Positions 21,697-32,939 of a DNA stretch of 64,000 nt are shown one piece after another (positions within the stretch are counted from its first letter, which is position 1; every line of letters begins with the position of its first letter). The DNA is taken from the NCBI GenBank assembly GCA_005656395.1, contig SRSI01000052.1, forward strand, positions 1 through 64,000, given 5' to 3'. The position numbers and the translations under genes are program-made. The DNA is from Strongyloides papillosus (Eukaryota; Nematoda; Chromadorea; Rhabditida; Strongyloididae). A model generated the notes under the pieces. That model was not told the origin of the DNA. It made no database searches and saw only the letters and a list, made by a program, of their open reading frames with translations.

Positions 21697-24600
21697 CTAT
21701 TTTGCATCGTTAACTTCACATGCATAATTGATGTAACCACCGTCTGGAATGTACACAGACGAAGACATATTAGTTCCATATGTTGGTGATTGATTAGAAA
21801 TTTGTTTTAGAAACGTTTTTTCATCATTCCCATTTTCTGAAGAATTTAGTTCTCCTCGAACACCGTTGAAATTAACATGTTCCGTTTGTTGACGATAACT
21901 AACACTAAGAAACGATATAGAAACAAAAAACGGAAATATTTTTAAAAAAGTGTGACATAGGAATAATATGTGCTAATGGTGTTGCAAATAATAATTAAAC
22001 ATACCTTGGAGACTGATCAAATCGTTGTTCTGAAGGATAAATAATTAACCGGTTTCCTGTTTTATCTTGAATTTTTGCAAAATCACACATAGTAGGAGAT
22101 ATAATAAATTTAATACACTTTAAAGTAATATCAGGAATTAATGTTGTTAATGGAATTAATATAATAGCACACCAAAATGCTGGACTACTAATCATAAACC
22201 AAAAATGTCCTGACATATCAGCTCCAAACAAGATGAAAGGCCATATAGATGAATATAATAAGAAAAAGGCAAACCACAGCCAAATAGACCCCAATGAAAA
22301 AGTTATAATTACCCAATTCCACGAGTCACACTCGATTAATGCTTTTAAACAAACAGTAACAACAACAAACTAAAAAGTAATTATATATATAAATTTCTCA
22401 ATAATATAATATTAATAACATACCGTATAGCAACTATTTCCTAACATTAACCAACCACCTGATCTTCCATTTTCCCATACAATAGGATTGTAAAGAAACC
22501 CGTATGACATCCAATATAAAATGATTGAATGAAGAATAGACATTACAATCCAAGTATAAAATTGTAAATTTGAAAAAGAAATTTTTTGTAAACCTTTATA
22601 TAAATAAGGGTTACTAATAAGTTGTTTTTCAGATACTGGTCTATCGAATAAACCTAATATTACTGGAGGCCAAAAAGTAAATAAGACATTAAATAAGGCA
22701 ATTGTCCATCTTTCAAATAATGTTTGTCCAGAAAATGCTGAATATAATGCAAACCATAATTCTATGAGATATAGACAAATATTTTTATAAAATGAATATA
22801 ATATTACTTTAACACTTCTGTTGTAATTCCATGCTCCATGAACTAAAATAAGTTTTTTCAAAAACCTGAATTGACCTATAGAATAATCACTTGCAGAGGC
22901 AGCTTGTAAACCTTCTGCACCGGATATTCCAACTCCAACATTTGCTGATTGAATCATTGCTACATCATTTGCCCCATCACCAACTGCTAAAACATGATTA
23001 CAACGACTTTGTATAAGTTCAACTACATCTGATTTTTGCATCGGGGACATTCTACAACAAACGACAGTTTCACATTCTAAGGCTAAACTGAGAAAATCAT
23101 TACGACATTCACCAGTGATAATATTATGCAGACATGTTCCATCAACAACAAGTGAAAATTTCATTCCATTGCTTTTTAATTCTTCAACATTTTGTTTAAT
23201 TTCATGAAGACATCTTGAGGTTTCATCATATGTTTTTCCGGATAATACTAATATATTTGAATTAGGTGAGAATAATGAACTGGATTGAGCAATATTTACA
23301 GCCGTTTCTTTTTTATCACCTGTTAAGATCCATATTTTTATTTTAGCATCAAGTAAAGATGATATAGTGTCTGGAACTCCCTCTTGTAATTTATCTTCTA
23401 TTGCTGAAACACCAACTAATGTAAGATTACTTTCAATTTCTTCTGAAACTTCATCTAATTTTTGTTGCCGATTTTCCAATGATATTGATGCTTTGTGAAA
23501 CTTATCTTTCCATATATTGTAATATTCTTCATCAAGATCTCTTTTAGCAAAACAAAGAGTTCTATAACCTTTATTGGCATATTCCGATAGATAATTATTT
23601 AAATTATCTAAATCTTCTTTTGTTGTTTTATTACTTAATCTTGGTATAATTACAGCATCGGCTCCCTTAATTAGAAGTTTTAGTTTACCTTCCCTGTTTC
23701 GTATAATAACTCCCATTCTTTTTCTATCACTATTAAATTCAAGAACATTTAAAACTTCAAATTCTTCTATTTTTCCTAGTAATTCAATTTCAATCGCTTT
23801 TCCTATTCTCTTTTTAAATATAAATTTCATCTTTGCTGCACCTTTAACTAAAGCAAGCTCATCAGGACTTGCAGCTTGATATGTTATATCATTCTCATTT
23901 AATTCATTTACTTCTGGAACGACAGTATGACAGCTAGCCATTATTAAAAATGCTTCTTTTATTATTTCTACTTCTTCTATATTATTTCTTATATCTACTA
24001 GTACAGATTGATCATTAAATTCTTCACTTGTATCATCACCATAACTCTTCTTACCAACATATAATCTTTTGAATTTCATAACATTTCTTGTTAATGTACC
24101 TGTCTTATCAGACATAATATATTTAACTTGTCCAAGTTCCTCATTTAGATTTGAAGTCCTTGCAATAGCAGGTGTATCAGATTCTTCGTGATACATATCT
24201 ATATCATTATTAATATACGCTGCTTGGAAAAATCTTACGATTTCTAATGTTACTTGTAGTGAAATTGGTATTAAATTATTATATAAAATAAAGAATGTAA
24301 TAAAATCCCAGAATAGTGAATTTTTCCCTATTAGTCCTAAGTACCAAGCATGCTGTAAATCTCTTCCATATACCCATGCTCCTAATGTACTAATTGCAGC
24401 AAGGCATATCAAAATAAAAAACAAAACTATTATTCGATTATTGGTCATAGAATCTATGTAACTTCTTTTTAAAGGAGCTGTTCTTGAATTCATTAATAAT
24501 TTTGCGTCATGTCCTGTATAAACTGTTACACCAATAACCCATTTTGTATTTTTCAATGCTGCTCCTCTTAACAATAACTGATTAACAGATAATGGTTTTG

Positions 24601-25457
24601 AAGTGTTATTATATTGGAAATGTATTGTTCCCGTAAAATGATTTACATGTTTAGACGGAAGTTCACATTCGATTTCTCCACTGAATTCATTAACTTTTGT
24701 AATATTTGTTAAATCCCATGTTTCAGGTAAAGCTTGTCTAATCTTTAGATTTGTTTCACCATCAAGATTTGATGTCTCAATATACGCCATTGAATTTAGT
24801 TCACTACTTGACAAAATAACTAAATCAGCCGGTATTAAATGATTATTTTCAATTTTTAGTACATCACCAACGGCTATATTTTTCCATGATATCTCTTCCC
24901 ATCGCCCATTTCGTAAGACAAGAGTTTTAAAATTATTAACCTTTATGTCTAAACGCCTTCTTTTCTATAATTTATTAATTAAGATGTATGCATATATGAT
25001 AATTTATAAAATTTAAAGGATTATCAATATATTTCAATTGAAATAGTTTAAAATATGATATTTTGTTGACTTACAACGTCTTCAAATATTTCTTTTAAAG
25101 CAGATATAAATAATATAATCAAAAATGGCCCAGCTGTTGTATATCTTCCTGTAGGACTAACATCTGGGATTTGCTAAAAATAGTAATTTTATTTATGAAT
25201 TCTTATTAATTATTATACCTGTAGTAGAGCAATAATAAGAAAAAATATATTATTATACCTCCTAAACTGTTCAAGTAAAAATCGAGGAAGAAATGTAAAG
25301 ACACTATATTTACACGTACTAAAAAGAAAGTAATAAATTGAAAAACAACTTTAGTTTACCTTATTTCATTACTACAAAATTTTTCATGTTGATGTATTGA
25401 ATTAATAATTATGTTTCTCGACGTAGGTCTTTGCCGATGCACCCGATCCGAAGACAT
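21697..25457 (-). CDS. tat-1: P4-ATPase aminophospholipid flippase, ATP8A/TAT-1 type
   Basis: Six exons: 25457-25360, 25318-25219, 25173-25075, 24964-22424, 22369-22005 and 21904-21697, giving about 1136 aa. All junctions are in phase and have GT-AG ends. P4-ATPases flip phosphatidylserine or phosphatidylethanolamine to the cytosolic leaflet in plasma and endosomal membranes, usually with a CDC50 (CHAT-1-like) subunit. Visible motifs: actuator DGETN at about 167, the P4-specific PISL in the fourth membrane helix at about 332, phosphorylated Asp in DKTGTLTRN at about 385, and [10 protein letters not shown] in the hinge. Ten membrane segments are apparent. The N-terminal [18 protein letters not shown] and PTGRYTT elements fit the ATP8A class. 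A second AG (at 21899-21900) could serve as exon 6 acceptor, changing two residues. Orthology to TAT-1 rather than another TAT paralogue is inferred from motif similarity. Confidence 0.92.
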
Positions 25458-26517
25458 GTATGGAATTAAGATATAGTTTATTTGGTTATTCTATAGTCGA
25501 AAAACACAAAGTTTAAATAATTTTAATATTATGTGTAATATTATAATTTCAAATAAATTTTGAAATCAATTTTATCATATATTCTTTTTATTACCTATAA
25601 TGATAGGTGAATAATTAGAATGAAAGAGAAGGACGTCCATCCCTTTTAAAGGACAATTTATATATTTATAAATGTGGTATTTAAAAGACAATAATTTTAG
25701 AAATTTATACAAAGCTGTTGATGTCAAATAAAATACAACCAGTATTTTAATTATAATTTTACTTATGTTAATAATGAAAAAAAAAACAATATTTAAAATA
25801 TGACAAACCATAAAGAAAATATCATATACATTTGAAAAGCGAAATATATGTTGATTATAGTGATAGAAAATAAATATGATCAAATAAAATTACTTTTAAA
25901 ATATATATTGATAAAATCATAATACCTTACAAAATATATTGATAACAAATGACAAATACTAAATTCATATTACCCATAACTATCTTGATCATATTTTAAA
26001 AAAACAATAAGACGACATGAAGGTTGATAAAAAATATCACTAATAAATATATAAATATAATTTAGTAGAAGTTTTACACACCATCGAAAAATTAAAAAAT
26101 CGATCCTATTTAGCGAAATGTTAAACTAACAAATTTTGTGAGTAGATAACTTAAAATGAATACATGGTATAAACTTTTTTAAATATACAATATTTATGCG
26201 CAGTCGATTTATTACTTCATTATTTAAAGTAATAAAATATTTAATCACAAAAAGACAAAAAAATAGAAAAATAGAATATTTAAAATAGCCAAAAAAATGT
26301 ATTTCAAAAATTTTTTCAATACTTCCTTATTATAGATAACCATATAAACACTAAATGATAATCTCACATGGTAATTCTATAAAACTAACTTTATTTAAAG
26401 GTCTTAAAACGAAAATCTGTTGTACGTTAGATAAACTACGTGTTCTTGATAACGTAAATATAGTATCTTCTTTAACTATTTCTGTTATTTATTTATTATC
26501 TGGATATCACTGTAACT
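25458..26517. other. Divergent spacer, flippase / UFM1
   Basis: About 1.1 kb between the starts of two divergently transcribed genes. It must hold both promoters. A 102-codon minus-strand ORF inside (25575-25883) has only AT-driven hydrophobic composition and was not accepted. Confidence 0.5.
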
Positions 26518-26847
26518 ATGTCTAGTGAAACAAAGTCTGTTGGAAAGGTTAGCTTCAAAATTACTTTAACTAGCGATCCTAAACTTCCTTTTAAAGTGTA
26601 AATATTCGGTTTGGATAATTTAATTTAAATCTTTTTTAGTTTGTCAGTTCCAGAAAATACACCATTTACTGCCGTACTAAGGTTTGCATCTGAAGAATTT
26701 AAAGTTGCTGCTGAAACAAGTGCTATCATTACAAACGATGGAGTTGGAATAAATCCTGCCCAGTCAGCTGGAAATGTTTTTATGAAACATGGATCTGAAC
26801 TTCGACTTATACCAAGAGATAGGGTTGGGGCAATGGTAAATATATAA
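26518..26847 (+). CDS. ufm-1: Ubiquitin-fold modifier 1 (UFM1)
   Basis: Two exons: 26518-26597 and 26640-26847, with a 42-nt intron (GTAAATATT to TTTTTTAG) that splits a Val codon. The product is 95 aa. The sequence is nearly identical to metazoan UFM1 across the fold: [55 protein letters not shown] and [12 protein letters not shown]1 is a ubiquitin-like protein conjugated through an exposed C-terminal Gly by UBA5-UFC1-UFL1, for example to the ribosomal protein RPL26 at the ER. The precursor must be trimmed by a UFSP protease after Gly90. The tail beyond that Gly is five residues (AMVNI), longer than the one- or two-residue tails common in animals. The gene is convergent with the RFamide precursor gene, about 230 bp away. 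Confidence 0.97.
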
Positions 26848-27080
26848 CTGTTAAATTGGTGTATATTTGTAAAGTATTTTTATTTTAAAAATATTTATAT
26901 AAAACCAAAAATAAAATTTTTATTATAAGTAAACTTCCATTTTAAATATTATAATATAGAGAGAATGTTAAAATTATTAAAAAAATGGGATACTTCAAAA
27001 TATATATTTGTAATAAATATATGTCACTGGTGTTGTTCGAGATCATTGACGATTTAACTTTTGTTTTCTGGCAAATTATT

Positions 27081-27398
27081 CTAACGTCCAAATCTTAATA
27101 AAGTATCTAGATTTGGAGCCTGAACAATTTCTTTTTTAGCTTTTTGTGTGTATCGTTTAGTGACTCGTCTTATATTATCATTTTCATCACTCAGGATAAT
27201 AAAATTTTTAAGACGATCTCCATTTCTAAATTCAAGTATGTAGTCTTGTGGGACATCAGAACAATATTCTTCCAGAGGATATATTTCACATAATTCATAT
27301 TTAAGTGACGGATTATGTCGAGTTATAGGTGTATAATAAGCAGATGATGATGTTAGCATTTGTAACATCAAAACAGCTGTCATAAAATAAGCAATCAT
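27081..27398 (-). CDS. Putative RFamide neuropeptide precursor
   Basis: Single exon, 105 aa, ATG 27398. Residues 1-20 form a signal peptide (MIAYFMTAVLMLQMLTSSSA). A propeptide with two Cys (ELCEIYPLEEYC) follows, then basic sites KR (81-82) and KK (88-89). The chain ends APNLDTLLRFGR: Gly104 is the amide donor and Arg105 the terminal basic residue, predicting one C-terminally amidated peptide of up to 14 residues ending LLRF-amide. A single peptide at the extreme C-terminus resembles insect myosuppressin precursors in layout, whereas many nematode flp genes encode several copies. I cannot assign it to a named flp gene. A TATA box lies 35 bp upstream of the ATG. The product would be secreted from neurons or neuroendocrine cells. 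Confidence 0.65.
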   Translation of the reverse strand: MIAYFMTAVLMLQMLTSSSAYYTPITRHNPSLKYELCEIYPLEEYCSDVPQDYILEFRNGDRLKNFIILSDENDNIRRVTKRYTQKAKKEIVQAPNLDTLLRFGR

Positions 27399-27432
27399 TT
27401 GAAAAATAATTTTATAAAATAAAAATAAAACC

Positions 27433-27440
27433 TATTTATA
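27433..27440 (-). promoter_or_regulatory. TATA box of RFamide precursor gene
   Basis: TATAAATA on the minus strand, 35-42 bases upstream of ATG 27398, within a C(TATAAATA)GG context. Spacing fits a core promoter with a very short 5'UTR. Confidence 0.5.
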
Positions 27441-27709
27441 GTATGCCTAAGTCAAACACGACTTTATCAAGTAGGCTGGGTGTCTAGAATTGATAAATTA
27501 ATTTTATATAGATATATTAAATTTTAAAGATGATACCCATCAAATAATTAAGAAATAATATGCTAATGTGAAAAATAAAGATTTTATACAATGAGAATTT
27601 ATGTAGAAAAATGTAATACATTCATTTATAAAATTAATCTAAATCATTTCCAAATATATAAGGAAGATTAATCTTTTCATTAAACGATATTTGTATGTTT
27701 AGTATTATT

Positions 27710-28252
27710 TTAATGAAATAAATAAATAGGATGAGTTAAATAATTTGCATGATCCAAAATATCGTCATCAAGAAATTGAATACTTTGAGAATTGAAAGAT
27801 ACTTCTGTTGATATTTTAGACTTTTTACAAATTGATACTTCATCTGATGGAATATAACGTGGGTGTTTATACAATTCAAAATGTCTTTTTAATGCTAGAG
27901 TGTTTTGTAATTTTTTATCCTTTATACTATCGTCACATTTAGATACTTTTCCTGAACATAAGATACATGAAAATAAAGGAATGTGAGAAAGAATTTTCAT
28001 TAATGTAGATTTTTGAGTTGACCCCTTATCTGATACTTTCATGTAGGAATATTTTTTCTTTGTACCGTTTAAACCAGTTCCAGATCTAAAAATATCATAA
28101 AAACTAGTAATTTTGAATTTAACTAACTTTAACATTTTTTTAAGATTTTTTCTATATTTTTTCTCTAAATTATAGATATCATTACTTTCTTTTTTCAACG
28201 ATCTAGAAGTAGAATTCCAATTAACATTAAAATCATTTAAAAAATGATACAT
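27710..28252 (-). CDS. Uncharacterised basic 180-aa protein
   Basis: Single exon, 180 aa from ATG 28252. The N-terminal half is strongly basic and helical (KKYRKNLKKMLKLVKFK), the middle has a hydrophobic Cys-containing stretch (IPLFSCILCSGKVSKC), and the C-terminal part contains KRHFELYKHPRYIP and an acidic DDDILDH near the end. There is no convincing signal peptide; the hydrophobic stretch is too short to be a clear membrane helix. I do not recognise a family. Coding character is supported by length, mixed composition and a normal ATG, but it may be a lineage-restricted gene. It lies 312 bp upstream of the RFamide precursor on the same strand; co-transcription is possible but unsupported. 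Confidence 0.5.
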   Translation of the reverse strand: MYHFLNDFNVNWNSTSRSLKKESNDIYNLEKKYRKNLKKMLKLVKFKITSFYDIFRSGTGLNGTKKKYSYMKVSDKGSTQKSTLMKILSHIPLFSCILCSGKVSKCDDSIKDKKLQNTLALKRHFELYKHPRYIPSDEVSICKKSKISTEVSFNSQSIQFLDDDILDHANYLTHPIYLFH

Positions 28253-29636
28253 TTGTTAGCTCAAGTTCTATTAAATAAACACATAAATAAAATTGATGGA
28301 AAATAATATTATTTATCATTTAATTTTACTAAACTTACTGATATCTAGCACATTTTGAGCTTATCAATTGGTTTTTTATAATATTTATTACTTCTGTTCC
28401 TGTATTTAAAAATCTCATATGTACTTTATGATACATATTATACATAAAATACATGAATTATATCAAATGATTTATGATATTAAATATTAACATTAAAATT
28501 TGCATTTCAAATGTTATTCAATTATACATTCAATTAACTAATGATATCATCTGGTTTTTATTATGTAGTTTAGTGTTAAGAAGGTATAATATCATTTACA
28601 AAATATTGCCTCTCAGAATTTTTTAAAAAACTAAACCAACATAATTATTCGGTAAAAAGTAACAAACAACTACAAAAAGCATCTTAATTTAATTATTGTC
28701 TACATAATGAAAACATATATAAATAAAACTTTAATTATTTTGGCAAATAACAATTACTCAGTTTTGTTATTCGTATAACTTTAAATTAATTAATTTTACT
28801 TTGAAGAAATTATTTAAAAATTAAAACGTCAGTCCTTTTTATGACAATAAACTTTTTTGTAAAAACAAATTGTTCTAGTAATCAGCTGTCCGCGTGGTAG
28901 ATTAAAAATATGATATTAATGACATGCACTCACTAAGGTTATTTTATAAATTTATTATTCATTAATTTTGAGGACAATTTTATCAAAAACATATTTTATT
29001 AATTGAAACTACAAATTACAATTATTTTTCCCTTTTAAGAAAATTATTTGTTGGTATTAAAGAAAGGAAATTGAGTATATAGGAAAAATTTATTTGATTC
29101 TTAAAATAATATTTCAAGATTTTTTGAAAAAAAATATGTTGAAAATACTTCTACAATTTTGAAATTTTTATAAATAAACTTCAAAAAAATTTTAATTACT
29201 ATTAGTGAGTAGAAAAAATTTTTTTATAATATTTGGACGTATACAGTATATTTAAGATGAAAAATTTTAAAGAATATTTAAATAAATAAGGTATAATTAT
29301 ATTTATGAAAATGATTAGAAAAATATAATTTTATATTATTTACAACTTTGGTTATTTTTTATTTTATTTGAAATATCACTACACAGTTTCATTTAAATTT
29401 TTAGCATTAATTATTTAAAATAATATTTGCTATGGATACTATGTCGTGAATGGATTATTTAGAAATTATATTTTTTAGATTATGATATTTCAGTTATTAC
29501 TCGCTAATTTATAGATAATATAGAAGTTCAATGATTAAAAAAATATTGTAATGAAGAAATTTCATACATAAAATTATAAGGAATTTAATAACTACAATTA
29601 ATTTTATTTCAATAAAATTTCAATATAATTACATTG
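28253..29636. other. Intergenic, AT-rich
   Basis: About 1.4 kb spacer with long A/T runs. No coding-like frame, tRNA or repeat recognised; includes the ZW10 3'UTR at its right edge. Confidence 0.5.
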
Positions 29637-31965
29637 TTATAATTTTTTAAGAATTTCAGCTCTTTTATCGGTGTTTTGAAAGATTGCTCTAATAAGTGAT
29701 TTTAATTCACATTTTTCTAAGAATTCTGAAGTATATTCATCTTCGCAATAACGCATTGCAATTTCATCTAAAGAATGATTGAGGCAAAATATTATCTCAT
29801 AGAGACGATAATATTCCACAAAACATCTATTTTTAACAGATTCATCGGGAGAAATTTTCTAAAAATACACAATTAGACATTAATAATAAAAACATACCAT
29901 AAATATTTCATCACATATTAAAAACAAATCATTAACATTTTGTGTTATCAATTCACATTGATCTGACCTAAAATCACTTATGCTCATAAATATTTTTGCT
30001 ATATACTTAAGACATCGTTTTGTGATATCTGTCACAATATCTTGATACATTATAATCGGGAATAAGTTATATAATTTTTTTGCTTCTTTCTTTAAATATA
30101 AACCAAAAGCGGGTAACTTTTGGAAAATTGCAAAATAATTCAAGGAAACACTATTTTCTAAATCAGAGAATCCTCCATAAAGTTTAGAAGAAATTTGACT
30201 AACCAATATATCTGAATGATTCATAATAGCATCATTAGCCAAAATTCTTAATTTTGTTACGATGTCAACAAATTCCTTGCTTTTATCAATAAAATGGAAC
30301 TTAAAAAAACAATATAAAATATAGAAGTAATTGTTGTAAAAAAGTGCACCCATTTCAAAATTAGATTGAATTGTTTTTCTATGAACTCGTGGAAATAGGA
30401 TTAAAACCATTTGAATAATATTATTACCATTTCTTGAAATGATATTTTTTGAGATATCATCAAGATTATCAGTTTCATTTCCTAGTCCTTCTACTAAATC
30501 CATTATCTTTTCGAGGGTATAGGAAATACAGTACTTTTGTTTTTTTCCAAATGATAAGATAATCTGATGTAAAATGTCGAATTTTATGTCAGTTGTCAGA
30601 GGAAAAGATGTATACATATCAATATCTTTTATTTCATTAATTATTGTTTCAATAGATTTTGTCTTTTCCATACTGGAAAGAAGCAATGTTTTTGAATCTA
30701 AAGAAACTTTCAAACATTTTTTTTCAATGCATAGTTTTTCCAAGTTAGCGACAAAATCATTCAAATAATCCGTTTCTGGTTTAATAAAATTTTCTTTGCT
30801 TAATACATTTATGATTTCCATTCCATTTTTTAGGATACAATCGAATTTTGAAATATCGCTGATATCACAAGGCAATAAGGGAATTAAATATTGTGTTTTT
30901 AATAGATTAACAACATTATCTCCAATTTTTGATCCTAGAAATTCAATAAAGGTAAATGTTGAATTTGTAGAGTCATCAATAACAATATTATGGAACACTT
31001 TGTTAATCATTGAAAATAGAATATTAAAGAAATTATATTTACTATGTATATCTAATTTCTTATTTTTAGATTTCATATTGTAAGTAAACTTTATAACATA
31101 TTCTGAATCTGTTTCCTCAATAAATAATTGGTCAGAGGTTGAAAAAACTTTTGCTCCTAATTCTATCATCTCTTTTAAAAATTTTACAAAATCTTTCATT
31201 TGAATGTCTAAATTTTCAAGTTGATACAATGATGAAAGAATGTTTTCTAAGTGGTTGTTTTCTTTTTTAACACGAATTTCAAACTTTGTACTTGAATCCT
31301 CTTGGAATTTTGTGTAATTGATTATATTGCGAAAATGTCTCATAAGAATAATGAGAAATGAATCCTCTCTTTCAAACAATTCTTTTTCTAATTTTTCAAT
31401 AAATTGGTTTTCGAATTCTTTACCTAGAGTTCCATCGCTTTTATTGTTAAAAGTATCTACTAAATTTTTCATTCTTGCAAGTTTTATAGCATAGTTTTTA
31501 TAGTGTTTGGATAAATTTAAGTCTATTACGTCATTATTTAAGGAAAAATAAATTTCTGCAATTTCCAAAAATGCACCTAATTTTGTCTTAAGATTTCCAT
31601 ATTCTAGTATTTTTGTTTCATAACAATCAATAGATGATTCTTTAATTAACTTATCAAATGAAATCATTCTTAATTCGATTTCTTTTAACTCTTTTGAAAA
31701 ATCACTAAATACAGTATCACATTCTTCATCTATAGATAAATTTTTTTCTATCGTTATTCCATTTTCTTTAACTTTAGCTACAAAACTTTTCAACTCTATA
31801 TATAAAAAATGACAAACAGTAATTTTTAAACTAACCATTTGAATAAATTTCTTCTTCTTTTTCATACTCATGCATGAGTTGGATCAATTCTCTCTTGTTT
31901 GAATCTAGATCAAGATACGAAAGAGGAGTTTGCAAATAATTTGTCTTAACTTTACTATCCACCAT
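29637..31965 (-). CDS. czw-1: Kinetochore / vesicle-tethering protein ZW10 (CZW-1)
   Basis: Three exons: 31965-31836, 31795-29898 and 29858-29637, introns 40 and 39 nt, giving 749 aa (human ZW10 is 779). ZW10 is a core subunit of the Rod-ZW10-Zwilch complex at kinetochores, needed for spindle checkpoint function and dynein recruitment, and also of the NRZ tether for Golgi-to-ER vesicles. The strongest evidence is the C-terminus encoded by exon 3: SLDEIAMRY, then LKSLIRAIFQNTDKRAEILK, which matches the conserved ZW10 end LIRALFQNTERRA. The central segment with ETDYLNDFVANLEKL also fits. The N-terminal half is helical and diverged. The third exon is not fused to the main frame without splicing (GTATGTTTT to ATTTTTAG). 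No membrane segments; cytosolic and peripheral. Confidence 0.85.
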
Positions 31966-32939
31966 AATTCAAATATTATATTTTCAATGACGTTTAATTT
32001 GTCGTCATTTTAAAAAGTGGAATAATGTTTATATCAAAAGGCTTTATTTCCATGTATTGGTTTACAATTAATGTCTTTGTAAATCAAATTACTATGGTAA
32101 AAGTGTGATGATTCACTAAATTTTGAATCACTCAAAATCTGTACGGTAACTTTATATATGTGATATAAAATGTCAGAAGAATAGATGGTTTAAGATAATA
32201 GAAAATATTCACATGTTAGGGAATTTTTCAAAATAGGACGTAATATAAATTTCTTAAGCCTACTAAAAAGTGTTTTAAATGATAATTATACCATATGGAA
32301 GTATGATGCTGTCAATTATAAAAGGAAGAAAGATAATTGTTGATAGCACATGTAAAAACTTTAAATCTATGTTATCATCATTAAGAAATTATAAATCACC
32401 AAATATAGAAAATAATAAAAAATTCTTCTTTTCTGAACTATTTATTGAAAAAAGATTTTTTTTATAAACATAACAATTTCTTTTTTTATTTTAAAGAATT
32501 GATACAAATAAAAATATTAAATTGATTCTTCTTATTGAATTATTTACCACGTACAACTAATACTTTTTTTGTAAAGTATAGTCTCAGTACAGAATGGTCG
32601 GACTAACAAATCAAAAATTATATAATTTCTCCTACCAAATTTTGAATTATTTTTGTACATAAAAAATTTTTAATCCGTTATTGTAGTTGTAATGAAATAT
32701 ACAAACGTTTAAGGCTAATTTTCCAATAATATCTTGCTGAGACACTATAAATTGACAAATATGCGTGTTACTTGTAAGAAATTATATAATATTTTTTTCG
32801 GTTAATTTTTTAATAGTTTAACTATCTTATTGTAATAAATTTCTGAATATCTATTGGATACAAGTAACTATTGAAATTAAATCTTTGCCATTTTAGTAAA
32901 AAAAGTAATTTATTATTAAACGAACTTCATCTAAACAAC
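31966..32939. other. Divergent spacer, ZW10 / TRAPPC11
   Basis: About 1 kb between divergently transcribed genes, containing both promoters. A 62-codon ORF at 32279-32467 and a TATAAAAG at about 32317-32324 occur here, but no following gene start was found for that TATA-like sequence, so neither is accepted as functional. Confidence 0.45.

Noticed and set aside
25575..25883. 102-codon minus-strand ORF
   Set aside because: Composition is Phe/Ile/Tyr/Lys from AT-rich DNA, there is no recognisable domain, and it lies in a divergent promoter region.
32279..32467. 62-codon ORF with a TATAAAAG nearby
   Set aside because: Short, no domain or signal peptide; the TATA-like element lies inside the ORF and does not precede a gene start.
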